Origin: Clostridia bacterium
Lineage (GTDB): Bacteria > Bacillota_A > Clostridia > Oscillospirales > CAG-272
NCBI GenBank assembly: GCA_017395725.1
Contig: JAFQOB010000303.1
Coordinates: 1-8,352 of the forward strand
DNA length: 8,352 nt
Direction: 5' to 3'
Both the position numbers and the translations under genes were made by a program. The first letter of the stretch is position 1. Every line of letters starts with the position of its first letter. The notes under the pieces are model-generated. The model was not told where the DNA came from and did no database searches. It was given only the letters and a program-made list of their open reading frames with translations. Of this stretch, positions 1-7,056 are shown in pieces.

Positions 1-69
1 CAGCAACGGCGGAAAATTTTATAAATAAATACGGCCAATAAAAATTTTATAATATGGAGGGTATATCTT

Positions 70-3000
70 ATGAAAAAGTTTTCAAAACTTTTTTGGGTCG
101 CTTTAGTTGTAGTGGCAGTACTTGCTTGTACAGCTATCGGCGTATTTGCTGCAGAGACAACGTCTACTGCTGTTGTATATGCTGAGTCAGTTAAAGTGGC
201 TGACAATTTTAGTGTTGATTTCAGTTTCAAGAATAACAACACTAAAGTTGAATGTGGTAAGATCACATTAACATGGGATTCGAACAAGATGACTGCAGAG
301 TCCATCGTTGCGGCTGACGCATTAAATGGCGCACAGTTCGGTTCGAAAATTGAAAACGGTAAAGCTGTTATAGCTTGGGCAGGTTCTTCTATTTCCGATG
401 GAACAGCTACAGGCACACTCTTTACTGTAAACTTTGCAAACAAAGGCATAGCTAATGATGGCTTCGCTGTTATTGAAACTGAAGTTGATAACTTCGGTTA
501 CACAGAAGGCTTTGTTGCAAAAGAATTGAAGAGCACGGTAACAGCTTGCAGTGCATACGCAATGGGTACAGAGCTCAATGACTTTAACTACACTTCCGAT
601 ACAGCAGAATCTCCTGCTCAGTTCTTGGAAGCTGCTCTTGCACAGGCTGCTACTACAAAAGAAGATGTAACAGTACTTATTTCTTCTGAAATGGAATTCA
701 CAGAAGATGTAAGAATTGGTGAAGGCTCATACGTAGAAGATGCCGGAACAGTTTACGTTTCCGCAGCCCTTGATGCTGAAGGAATGCCTACAACCGGTAT
801 TAAGGTATATGCTGACGTTATCGTTAACATTTACGGTAAAGTAAACTTCAACAATGTTTTGATCGGTAACACACAGTATGTGTACGGAGCAACACTTCCC
901 ACTACTGTTGAAGAATTCAATAATGGTTCATCTTTGAAAAATACATACAGCTCCGGTGGTTGTATTGAATTTGCTGCAGGCTTGGGAACTTTCGGTCTTG
1001 CTGAAAATCAGGCAGAAGAAGGCGAAACTCCCGATTTTGGATACATTGGTATGTATCCGGATACTAATGCTTTCAAGGTAGTAACTGCTGAAGATACAAC
1101 AAAGACACTTGAACAGTATACAGAATACTATATGCCTCACGTTGCAGGTTATGTAAAGGTATATACAGGTACATATTGGAGTGTATCCGGTAACTATTAT
1201 AAATCCGGTGTGACTATTGACAATCCTACCGTTTATGTTGGAGGAAATTCCAGAGTGTACTACCTTTTCGGTGGTGCTCACAACGGAACTAATAAGGCTG
1301 ATAGCAACCCCATAACAGGTACAATTACTCTTGAAATTGGTGGTTATGCTAATGTAACTGATGCATCTGTAGGTTCTTGGTACTCTGCAACCAACCAGAT
1401 AGGTGGAAGCGGTACAGTGACCGACAATGCTAAGGTTTCTATTATGACTGCCGGCTTTGCAGGAAGCGGTACAATTGAAGAAAATGCTAAGTACACATTT
1501 ACAATTACTTCAGATAATGTAGAGATTGGTACGCTTGCTGCTCATAGATTTAATGGTGAGGGTCAGGCTAGTACCAATGTTCAAATGACACTTTCACAAG
1601 GTAAGATTGGGTACATTTACGGCGGATTTATTTCTGAGTGGAACTATAATTCAAGTAAAGAAACTGCTCACAATGAACTTTACGGTTTTGTTGACATTGA
1701 CATTACTAATACGATTCTTCACCCCGACAATGAAGATGGAGCCGATCCTTATCAAGTAGAGGTTTGGGGCGGTTCTGTTATGCGCCACAAAGGTGACATA
1801 CACGATGCAGAACTTACACTTGATGTAAGTAACGTAACCGGAACTGCCGGAAAACAAAGTATGAACTTCTATTTGGGTTCAAAGATGGTTGTAAATGCCA
1901 ATAGTAACAGCGGCCGTTTGGCTGATTCTACAGGTTCAGACCACTCCGGTAAGTCTGTGGCTACATTTACTGATGTAAGCTTGACAACATCCGGTTCATC
2001 TTGGGCATTGCTCAGCGGTGGTTCTTCAATTGACACTGTAAGTACTCACAGTGGTGACGTTGAAATTACTCTTACAAACTTTGATTGTGAAAAGAGAGTT
2101 ATTGGTGGTTCATACCTCAATAAATCCGGTGCAGAACACGCCGGTGATACAACGATCCATTTTGACGGTGTTTCAAGTGGTTTGACTTCAATAGTAAACG
2201 GTGGTTCTGTATGTTACAGAGCTGACACAATTCACTCCGGTAACACTAAGGTTATTCTTGAAGGTGTTGACAATACCGCAGCCAATGGTTTTGATTGTAC
2301 AGTTTACGGTGGTTCGGCACTTAACAATTCCGGTACAAAACATACCGGTACAAGTGAAGTAGAGATTTTGGGCGGAAGACCTAAGAAAGTAATATACGGC
2401 GGTTCTGAATTGAAGAATCCTCGTACTTCACAGACAAATACCTCTAAGGTAACGATAAATGGCACTACTATTACTTTAGTGAATACTGTTTACGGTGGCT
2501 CAAATGCAGCAGCATTTACAACAACAGATGCTAACGCAATTACCGAGTCCGATGTAAAGGGTGCTTATGGACACAACGCAAGCTCTTCAGTTGAGTTTAT
2601 CAAGGGATATTCCGACAATATTCACATTTACGGCGGTTCCAATCTTAACTATAGCACCGAATGGATTAAGCAGGGATATGTAGTTCAGGGTGTTAAGGAC
2701 GGAGATTGTACAACGGCGATTAACGTTGCAATAGAAAATGCCGGTCGTTCAAATGCTATGTATAGATCACAGTTGTTTGGTTCTGCAAGACTTACACAGG
2801 GCGGATTCCAGTACGGTGATTCTAAGGTTGATATTTCCGATACCAACTCATCATACAGCGGCGGATTTATTTGTGTTCAAAGAATAGCAGCAGCTTATCT
2901 CGGTGCAGGTGCCGAATTGGTAGGCGACTGTTCTGTAAACATTAATAATGATAAAGCATACGTAAGATTTAACGGCAGTACTGCGAATAACATTTATTCA

Positions 3001-5346
3001 ATCATAGGTGGTGCTTACGGTTCAGGTAAGCTTACAGGTAACTCATCTCTTACGTTTAAGGGTACGGGTGCGAAGGCTGACTTCTACAGTACCACGCTTA
3101 AAGCAAATGCAGCTTCTGTAGAATTTGTAGGTGGATGTTTCTTCACATCTGCAGACAGCGTAATGACAGGTAATTCTACACTTGAATTTGATGGTGTACA
3201 AATTACAGCAAAGGTTCAGACTACCAATGCCGGCGATACATACCTTCCCAGAAGAGTTATCGGCGGATGCTACGGTCCCGGAACAATGGTTGGTAATTCA
3301 ACATTGAAGCTTTTGTCTGATACAACTCTTAGTTATATCTCAAATAGCAATAATACAATTACAGTATTGGCAGGTTGCTATGGTACAAATGATATTACAA
3401 CAGAAAAAGACCCAACAACAGGCATATTCGGTGGAATTAGACAGACCGGTGATGTTGAATTTATAGTTGACGGCAATGTTATGGTTGACTCTTTCTGTAA
3501 TGTAGCAGGTGAAAAGAGCAACGTAGACGGTAACGTTACAATCAGAATAAGCGGCACACCTACATTCGGTCAGGTATTTAGTGCACTTGGATACAGAGAA
3601 TATTATTCATCTATTACAGGTGATTTGAAAGCTTATGTAAGCGGCGGTACATTTAACAATCACTTCTTGGCAGGCGGTAGAATTACAAACTCCGCAAATG
3701 CAACATACGGCGTAGCTCCTAACGGTGCTAACGGATTTGACTTTACCGCTGGAAATACATACGTTGAAATATCCGGCGGTACATTTAAAGGACAAATTGC
3801 TTCAGCCGGTGAAGGCGGCGCAGTTGGCGATACATACCTCAAGTTTGTAGGAGATGCATTTGATATTCAGTCGGCATCCGGTCTTTATTCAGCATCTTGG
3901 GGTGTAGGAAACAAGGTTGTAGCTAAGGAAGGTCAGAGAGATATTCTCGATTTGTCTCTTGTAACAGATCTCGCTTTGGATTACACAAACTTCACACGCG
4001 TTGCAACAGAGGGCGATACACTTCCTACGATGGGTAACACTTCTGAACGTGGATTTGATGTTGTATATCCTTCTCTCTACGATGCAAGCGCAATTACAGT
4101 ATCACTTGCTGACAAAAATATTTATCCCGGAGCAGTTTTGGAAGATGCTGATACGTTAGCAATTACCTATGCAAACGGTGTTACAGCACACACCGGTACA
4201 AGTGCCGGTAATGTAACTACAAGCAGCTTCAGCGGTACAGTTGCTGAACTTTGCGAATATGATGCTTTGGCGTCAAGTGAAGCAGCAAAGACAATTAATG
4301 CATTTAAGTATATCGATGCTGATACACAGGCAGAAATTGCTGAAGTACCTGCAAGCGCAGCCGGATTTACAACAAAGAACTTAATAGTTAAAGCAGGAAA
4401 CGCAAGTTCTGCTTCAGTTGCTGTAAGACACGGTCTCAGAATGACCGGTGCTACAATTACTCTTGAAAGTGACCTTTCCATTAAGGTTAGATTTGACAAG
4501 CCTGTTGAAAACTACTACAAAAACATTCAGCTTGTTGCAATAGATGAAGAAGGAACTGAAACAGTTCTCGAAGAATTCTCTTGGAACGGATCTAAGAATG
4601 AATTTGCTTTCTCAGGTATTTCGCCTCAGAGAATTGGTGACTTGTTTGACTTCAAACTTAGAGCTACATCTATAGCTGGTGAAGAAGTTGGTGAAACAGC
4701 GCCCACATCGTACGGTGCAATTACCTACTGTAACAGTAAGTTGAGTGACGAAAAGACAGAGCTTACAACATTGATTGTAGACTTGCTCAACTACGGTGCA
4801 GCAGCTCAGATTTATTGGGATTACAAGGCAGATTCACTCTGTAATGCTAATTTGACTGAAACCCAGAAGGCATTTGCAACTCCTGTTGATCAGATTCCTG
4901 CTTATGAAGACTACTTGAGCACTAAGTACGAAGAAATAGACAATCCTACAGTTTCATGGAAGGGTGCTACATTGTCTCCTAACGACAGAATTGACCTCAG
5001 ATTTACAATTGAAATCCCTGCAGAATCAGACGTTAATACTCTTAAGATGAAGGTTAAGGTAGGAGATAAAGAAGCGGTTTACGTAGATTGTACCGATAAA
5101 GAACCTGTTGCTAACAAAGAAAATCGTTACTATCAGAGATTTACACAGCTCTTGCCTCAGGAATTGCGTGAACCTGTTTATGTAACAATTTGTGATGCAG
5201 AAGGCAATGCATTGAGCAACACTGCACGCTACAGCGTAAGCTCTTATGCATACTCCAATACCGGTGATGGTAAGGAACAAACTCTTGTAGATTTCCTTAA
5301 CACTATGATGGCATACGGAGATGCTACAAAGGCGTATTTTGGTTAA
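70..5346 (+). CDS. Giant secreted surface protein: cohesin-like domain, beta-strand repeats, duplicated C-terminal domain
   Basis: A 1758-residue exported protein, unnamed. Residues 1-28 are a signal peptide: Lys-rich start, hydrophobic core, probable cleavage after VFA or VFAA. Residues about 33-160 look like a cohesin-type beta-sandwich (LTWDSNKM followed by GTLFTVNF). Residues about 160-390 are a beta-rich lead-in, and about 390-1300 form short beta-strand repeats rich in YGGS and GGCY turns, suggesting a beta-helix or elongated stalk. A linker of about 150 residues leads to two diverged copies of one domain at 1453-1600 and 1628-1758. No LPXTG, SLH or dockerin motif is visible, so how it stays on the cell is unknown. 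The start follows GGAGGG at 56-61 with an 8-nt spacer. It ends in three in-frame TAA codons. Adhesin or scaffold roles are inference; no catalytic motif was seen. The short peptide gene follows after 47 nt. Confidence 0.93.
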   Translation: MKKFSKLFWVALVVVAVLACTAIGVFAAETTSTAVVYAESVKVADNFSVDFSFKNNNTKVECGKITLTWDSNKMTAESIVAADALNGAQFGSKIENGKAVIAWAGSSISDGTATGTLFTVNFANKGIANDGFAVIETEVDNFGYTEGFVAKELKSTVTACSAYAMGTELNDFNYTSDTAESPAQFLEAALAQAATTKEDVTVLISSEMEFTEDVRIGEGSYVEDAGTVYVSAALDAEGMPTTGIKVYADVIVNIYGKVNFNNVLIGNTQYVYGATLPTTVEEFNNGSSLKNTYSSGGCIEFAAGLGTFGLAENQAEEGETPDFGYIGMYPDTNAFKVVTAEDTTKTLEQYTEYYMPHVAGYVKVYTGTYWSVSGNYYKSGVTIDNPTVYVGGNSRVYYLFGGAHNGTNKADSNPITGTITLEIGGYANVTDASVGSWYSATNQIGGSGTVTDNAKVSIMTAGFAGSGTIEENAKYTFTITSDNVEIGTLAAHRFNGEGQASTNVQMTLSQGKIGYIYGGFISEWNYNSSKETAHNELYGFVDIDITNTILHPDNEDGADPYQVEVWGGSVMRHKGDIHDAELTLDVSNVTGTAGKQSMNFYLGSKMVVNANSNSGRLADSTGSDHSGKSVATFTDVSLTTSGSSWALLSGGSSIDTVSTHSGDVEITLTNFDCEKRVIGGSYLNKSGAEHAGDTTIHFDGVSSGLTSIVNGGSVCYRADTIHSGNTKVILEGVDNTAANGFDCTVYGGSALNNSGTKHTGTSEVEILGGRPKKVIYGGSELKNPRTSQTNTSKVTINGTTITLVNTVYGGSNAAAFTTTDANAITESDVKGAYGHNASSSVEFIKGYSDNIHIYGGSNLNYSTEWIKQGYVVQGVKDGDCTTAINVAIENAGRSNAMYRSQLFGSARLTQGGFQYGDSKVDISDTNSSYSGGFICVQRIAAAYLGAGAELVGDCSVNINNDKAYVRFNGSTANNIYSIIGGAYGSGKLTGNSSLTFKGTGAKADFYSTTLKANAASVEFVGGCFFTSADSVMTGNSTLEFDGVQITAKVQTTNAGDTYLPRRVIGGCYGPGTMVGNSTLKLLSDTTLSYISNSNNTITVLAGCYGTNDITTEKDPTTGIFGGIRQTGDVEFIVDGNVMVDSFCNVAGEKSNVDGNVTIRISGTPTFGQVFSALGYREYYSSITGDLKAYVSGGTFNNHFLAGGRITNSANATYGVAPNGANGFDFTAGNTYVEISGGTFKGQIASAGEGGAVGDTYLKFVGDAFDIQSASGLYSASWGVGNKVVAKEGQRDILDLSLVTDLALDYTNFTRVATEGDTLPTMGNTSERGFDVVYPSLYDASAITVSLADKNIYPGAVLEDADTLAITYANGVTAHTGTSAGNVTTSSFSGTVAELCEYDALASSEAAKTINAFKYIDADTQAEIAEVPASAAGFTTKNLIVKAGNASSASVAVRHGLRMTGATITLESDLSIKVRFDKPVENYYKNIQLVAIDEEGTETVLEEFSWNGSKNEFAFSGISPQRIGDLFDFKLRATSIAGEEVGETAPTSYGAITYCNSKLSDEKTELTTLIVDLLNYGAAAQIYWDYKADSLCNANLTETQKAFATPVDQIPAYEDYLSTKYEEIDNPTVSWKGATLSPNDRIDLRFTIEIPAESDVNTLKMKVKVGDKEAVYVDCTDKEPVANKENRYYQRFTQLLPQELREPVYVTICDAEGNALSNTARYSVSSYAYSNTGDGKEQTLVDFLNTMMAYGDATKAYFG
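166..549 (+). other. Cohesin-like beta-sandwich domain of the surface protein
   Basis: Residues about 33-160. The order of elements matches cohesin-type domains: an early SVDFSFKN strand, a strand with LTWDSNKM in the place of the usual YDPSKL turn, a central IAWAG strand, then GTLFTVNF where cohesins have GxLATITF, and a final strand with NFGYTEG. Cohesins bind dockerins, but isolated cohesin-like domains also occur in non-cellulosomal surface proteins. No dockerin lies in this window, so a binding partner cannot be proposed. Confidence 0.65.
2017..2502 (+). repeat. Tandem GGS/HxG protein repeats (class 1)
   Basis: Six GGS motifs mark five consecutive units of 29, 32, 36, 30 and 32 residues (residues 650-811). 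Each unit runs: hydrophobic strand ending in (V/I)(Y/I/N), GGS turn, a short variable stretch, then usually HxG followed by a Thr/Val-rich strand (THSGD, EHAGD, IHSGN, KHTGT). The fifth unit has lost the His (SQTNT). A further DHSGK occurs just before the block. The DNA has diverged between units, so this is an old protein-level repeat, not a recent DNA duplication. Confidence 0.8.
3007..3384 (+). repeat. GG(A/C)(Y/F) protein repeats (class 2)
   Basis: Residues 980-1105 show a second repeat type. GGAYG, GGCFF, GGCYG and AGCYG begin at residues 980, 1021, 1065 and 1101, a spacing of 36 to 44 residues. The first three are followed by a conserved GNSSL or GNSTL strand. Here a Cys replaces the Ser of the class 1 GGS turn. 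Further downstream, SGGTF turns at about residues 1197 and 1236 look like a third variant. All suggest a stacked beta-strand fold. Confidence 0.7.
4426..5343 (+). repeat. Diverged tandem duplication of the C-terminal domain
   Basis: Residues 1453-1600 and 1628-1758 share the same order of elements. Each has a GATITL or GATLSP opening, a strand with IKVRF or IDLRF, a middle beta region, and a closing helix. The closing helix is LIVDLLNYGAAAQIYW in copy 1 (Tyr1575) and LVDFLNTMMAYGDATKAYF in copy 2 (Tyr1749). Copy 2 ends the protein one residue later. The paired YGxAxxxY(W/F) signature is the strongest evidence. The domain may serve attachment or assembly; that is inference. Confidence 0.7.
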
Positions 5347-5377
5347 TAATAAAACGCATATAACTTTGTGTTGTATG

Positions 5378-5384
5378 AAAGGAG
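5378..5384 (+). promoter_or_regulatory. Ribosome binding site of the short peptide gene
   Basis: AAAGGAG lies 9 nt before the ATG at 5394, a near-consensus Shine-Dalgarno at normal spacing. It is the main reason to accept such a short reading frame as a gene. Confidence 0.75.
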
Positions 5385-5393
5385 CATAGATAG

Positions 5394-5510
5394 ATGAAGA
5401 AAGAATTTTTTGAACAGCCTAAAATCGAGATAATCTCATTAGGGGAAGTAGATGCCATTCTTACAAAAAGCGGTGGTAACAATGACCTTCCCGAAGATGA
5501 ATGGGATTAA
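5394..5510 (+). CDS. Short acidic 38-residue peptide, candidate RiPP-like precursor
   Basis: A 38-residue peptide with a strong Shine-Dalgarno and no Cys, signal peptide or membrane segment. The first half is KKEFFEQPKIEIISLGEVDA, a pattern (Pro, then alternating Ile/Glu, then a Leu and an Asp-x-Ile) that I recall from many tiny Clostridia ORFs, often beside large secreted proteins and of unknown role. Then comes ILTKSGG and an acidic ten-residue tail, NNDLPEDEWD. The Gly-Gly at 27-28 could be a leader/core border, although Lys at position -4 is not typical of double-glycine leaders. There are ten acidic residues against four Lys. It sits 47 nt after the surface gene without a terminator, and before a B12/radical SAM gene. 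A precursor role is inference; it could instead be a small unmodified protein. No function can be assigned from family membership. Confidence 0.75.
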   Translation: MKKEFFEQPKIEIISLGEVDAILTKSGGNNDLPEDEWD

Positions 5511-5530
5511 TCGATCGTAGGTAATACCTC

Positions 5531-5566
5531 AATACTCCCGAGAGAGTAATCTCTTGGGAGTATTTT
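5531..5566 (+). terminator. Hairpin terminator or attenuator after the peptide gene
   Basis: AATACTCCCGAGAG (5531-5544) pairs with CTCTTGGGAGTATT (5551-5564) through 14 pairs, one of them G-U, around the six-base loop AGTAAT. The T-run is short: four T's at 5563-5566, two of them inside the stem, followed by GG. Termination of the surface-protein/peptide transcript is likely, but possibly incomplete, leaving some read-through into the radical SAM gene. Confidence 0.75.
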
Positions 5567-5594
5567 GGTAATATTATATTAAATGTAATATAGT
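5565..5594 (+). promoter_or_regulatory. Possible promoter for the radical SAM gene
   Basis: TTGGTA (5565-5570) and TATAGT (5589-5594) are spaced 18 bases apart and lie upstream of the GGAG at 5611-5614. The match to sigma-70 boxes is moderate, in a very A/T-rich stretch where such matches arise by chance. If real, the enzyme is transcribed separately from the peptide. Confidence 0.3.
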
Positions 5595-5621
5595 ATTCAA
5601 AAAAAATTCCGGAGTAAAAAA

Positions 5622-7013
5622 ATGAAAAAATGTGACGTATTGTATATTCATTCCACGAGAAATCCTATTGGCGAAGACAATATGAAATTTGCCGTAATGC
5701 CTATGGGAATTATCGGTATTTTGAATAATCTGAAATCCAAAGATATTGATATTCTTGGACTAAATTATGCAATTGAAAAGACACTTGATTCTTCATTTGA
5801 GCTTTTAGATGCATTGAATAATATTGAGTATAAGATTCTGATGACTGACCTACATTGGTATGAACACTCATTTGGAGCAATGTACGTTGCAGAGCAGTCA
5901 AAAAAAGCAAAGCCTAATACACCTGTAATTATCGGTGGGTATACAAGTACAATTTATTCGGAAGAGATAATGCGTAATTTTGACTGTGTAGACTATATTG
6001 TTACCGGAGACAGTGATTTGCCTACAGAAATGCTTGTTGAAAGACTGCTTGGAAGAACAAGTACAGATTTTCGAAAAATACCGAATATATGGTACAGAGA
6101 TGATGGAATAAAATGTTCTGGAGAGACGTGGGTGCAGACTGATTTAGATTCAATTGATTTTATAAATACCGATTTTTTTGAACACGAGAAACTTGTCCCA
6201 TATCTTTCAACCGGCGGGGCAAAAAGAGTAAAGAGCGAACGTTGGATATGCATTGCAAGGGGCTGTAAGTATAACTGTGCATATTGTTGCGGCGCAAATA
6301 AAAATATGGAAGCATTATTCAAAAGATGCAACGTATTGACACGTTCTCCTGAAAAAGTGGCACAGGACTTTTTTGAATTAGATTCAAAAGGAATATGGCA
6401 TATTGCTCCAAGTCACGACTTTCAAATGTTTGGTAAAGCATATTACAAGAGTGTTTTTTCAGAGATAAGAAAAAGAAATATAAAGCCCGGATTATACCTG
6501 GAATGTTTTCAGTTGCCGACAAAAGATTTTATAGATGAAATAGAACAAACATTTGATAAAAAGAGAACAATTTTAGTTATCTCTCCAATAAGCGGAAACG
6601 AAAAAATAAGGTTTGAAAACGGGAAAAAATTCTCCAATAATGATTTTTATGAAGCGGTAAATTATATTATATCAAAAGGAATTCCCATACAAATATATTA
6701 TACTCAAAATCCTATTGGTGAAACAAACGAACAATATGAAGATACTGTTTTCCAAATGACTTATCTAAGGCAATTGTACGGTCTTACAAAAAATAATGTG
6801 TTTTATCAAAGAGTAGTAATTGACCCACTTGCAGGTATGAGAGATTGGAATAATGTTGAGGTTAAATATAATACGTTTATGGATTATTATAACTACTGCA
6901 AAAATACGACCTCAGATCGTGCTCCTACCGGATACAATGACGGAGGAGAAGTTCCTCTTGAGACTAAAAAGAAAATGTATAATACTTTATTTGGAATATC
7001 GAATGAAAAATAA
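5622..7013 (+). CDS. B12-binding-domain radical SAM protein
   Basis: A 463-residue cytoplasmic protein. Residues 1 to about 190 resemble a cobalamin-binding Rossmann domain: an opening DVLYIHS strand, MPMGIIGILNNLK, D76-L-H78-W with H82 and G85, then VIIGGYTS (G105-G106) and YIVTGDSDLP. This matches from memory the DLHW/GGxxA/GDSTE style of the B12-binding/radical SAM group that includes archaeal Ta0216-like proteins, rather than the classic DxHxxG form. Residues about 205-420 form the radical SAM core, with C215, C219 and C222 (GCKYNCAYC) as the 4Fe-4S ligands and an extra adjacent C223. Radical SAM enzymes cleave S-adenosylmethionine to start radical chemistry; B12-containing members often methylate unreactive carbons. 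The substrate here is unknown; the neighbouring peptide is the obvious candidate. No SPASM or RRE domain was recognised. The start follows GGAG with a 7-nt spacer. The gene looks more A/T-rich than its neighbours. Confidence 0.9.
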   Translation: MKKCDVLYIHSTRNPIGEDNMKFAVMPMGIIGILNNLKSKDIDILGLNYAIEKTLDSSFELLDALNNIEYKILMTDLHWYEHSFGAMYVAEQSKKAKPNTPVIIGGYTSTIYSEEIMRNFDCVDYIVTGDSDLPTEMLVERLLGRTSTDFRKIPNIWYRDDGIKCSGETWVQTDLDSIDFINTDFFEHEKLVPYLSTGGAKRVKSERWICIARGCKYNCAYCCGANKNMEALFKRCNVLTRSPEKVAQDFFELDSKGIWHIAPSHDFQMFGKAYYKSVFSEIRKRNIKPGLYLECFQLPTKDFIDEIEQTFDKKRTILVISPISGNEKIRFENGKKFSNNDFYEAVNYIISKGIPIQIYYTQNPIGETNEQYEDTVFQMTYLRQLYGLTKNNVFYQRVVIDPLAGMRDWNNVEVKYNTFMDYYNYCKNTTSDRAPTGYNDGGEVPLETKKKMYNTLFGISNEK

Positions 7014-7024
7014 GCAAAGAAAAA

Positions 7025-7048
7025 GGAACAGCGTTTTTTAGCTGTTCC
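7025..7048 (-). terminator. Second hairpin terminator for the minus-strand gene
   Basis: GGAACAGC (7025-7032) and GCTGTTCC (7041-7048) form a perfect 8-bp stem with an eight-base loop. Read on the minus strand, the stem is followed at once by TTTTTCTTT, a canonical rho-independent tail. On the plus strand no T-run follows, so it acts mainly for the minus-strand transcript, as a backup to the larger hairpin nearer that gene. Confidence 0.7.
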
Positions 7049-7056
7049 CATAACAA

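Noticed and set aside
48..53. Perfect TATAAT hexamer before the surface gene
   Set aside because: It lies only two bases before the ribosome binding site, so a start from it would fall in or after the Shine-Dalgarno. The real promoter is probably upstream of the window.
118..129. Possible lipobox (VLAC, Cys20) in the surface protein signal peptide
   Set aside because: The residues after Cys20 stay hydrophobic (TAIGVFAA) and lead to a normal VFA or VFAA signal peptidase I site; Leu at -2 is also uncommon in a lipobox.
2017..3384. Recurring GGTGGTTC-like words suggesting a CRISPR or DNA repeat array
   Set aside because: The spacing follows protein repeat units in one reading frame and the DNA between them has diverged; there are no constant repeats with unique spacers.
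4167..4499. Open frame of 110 codons on the minus strand inside the surface gene
   Set aside because: It is a mirror of the Ala/Thr/Val-rich coding strand, without a convincing ribosome binding site or a recognisable product. The other antisense frames in this gene are rejected for the same reason.
6853..7041. Plus-strand 62-codon frame overlapping the 3' end of the radical SAM gene
   Set aside because: It overlaps the real gene in another frame, has a low-complexity Ile/Lys/Arg composition and runs into the hairpin at 7025-7048.
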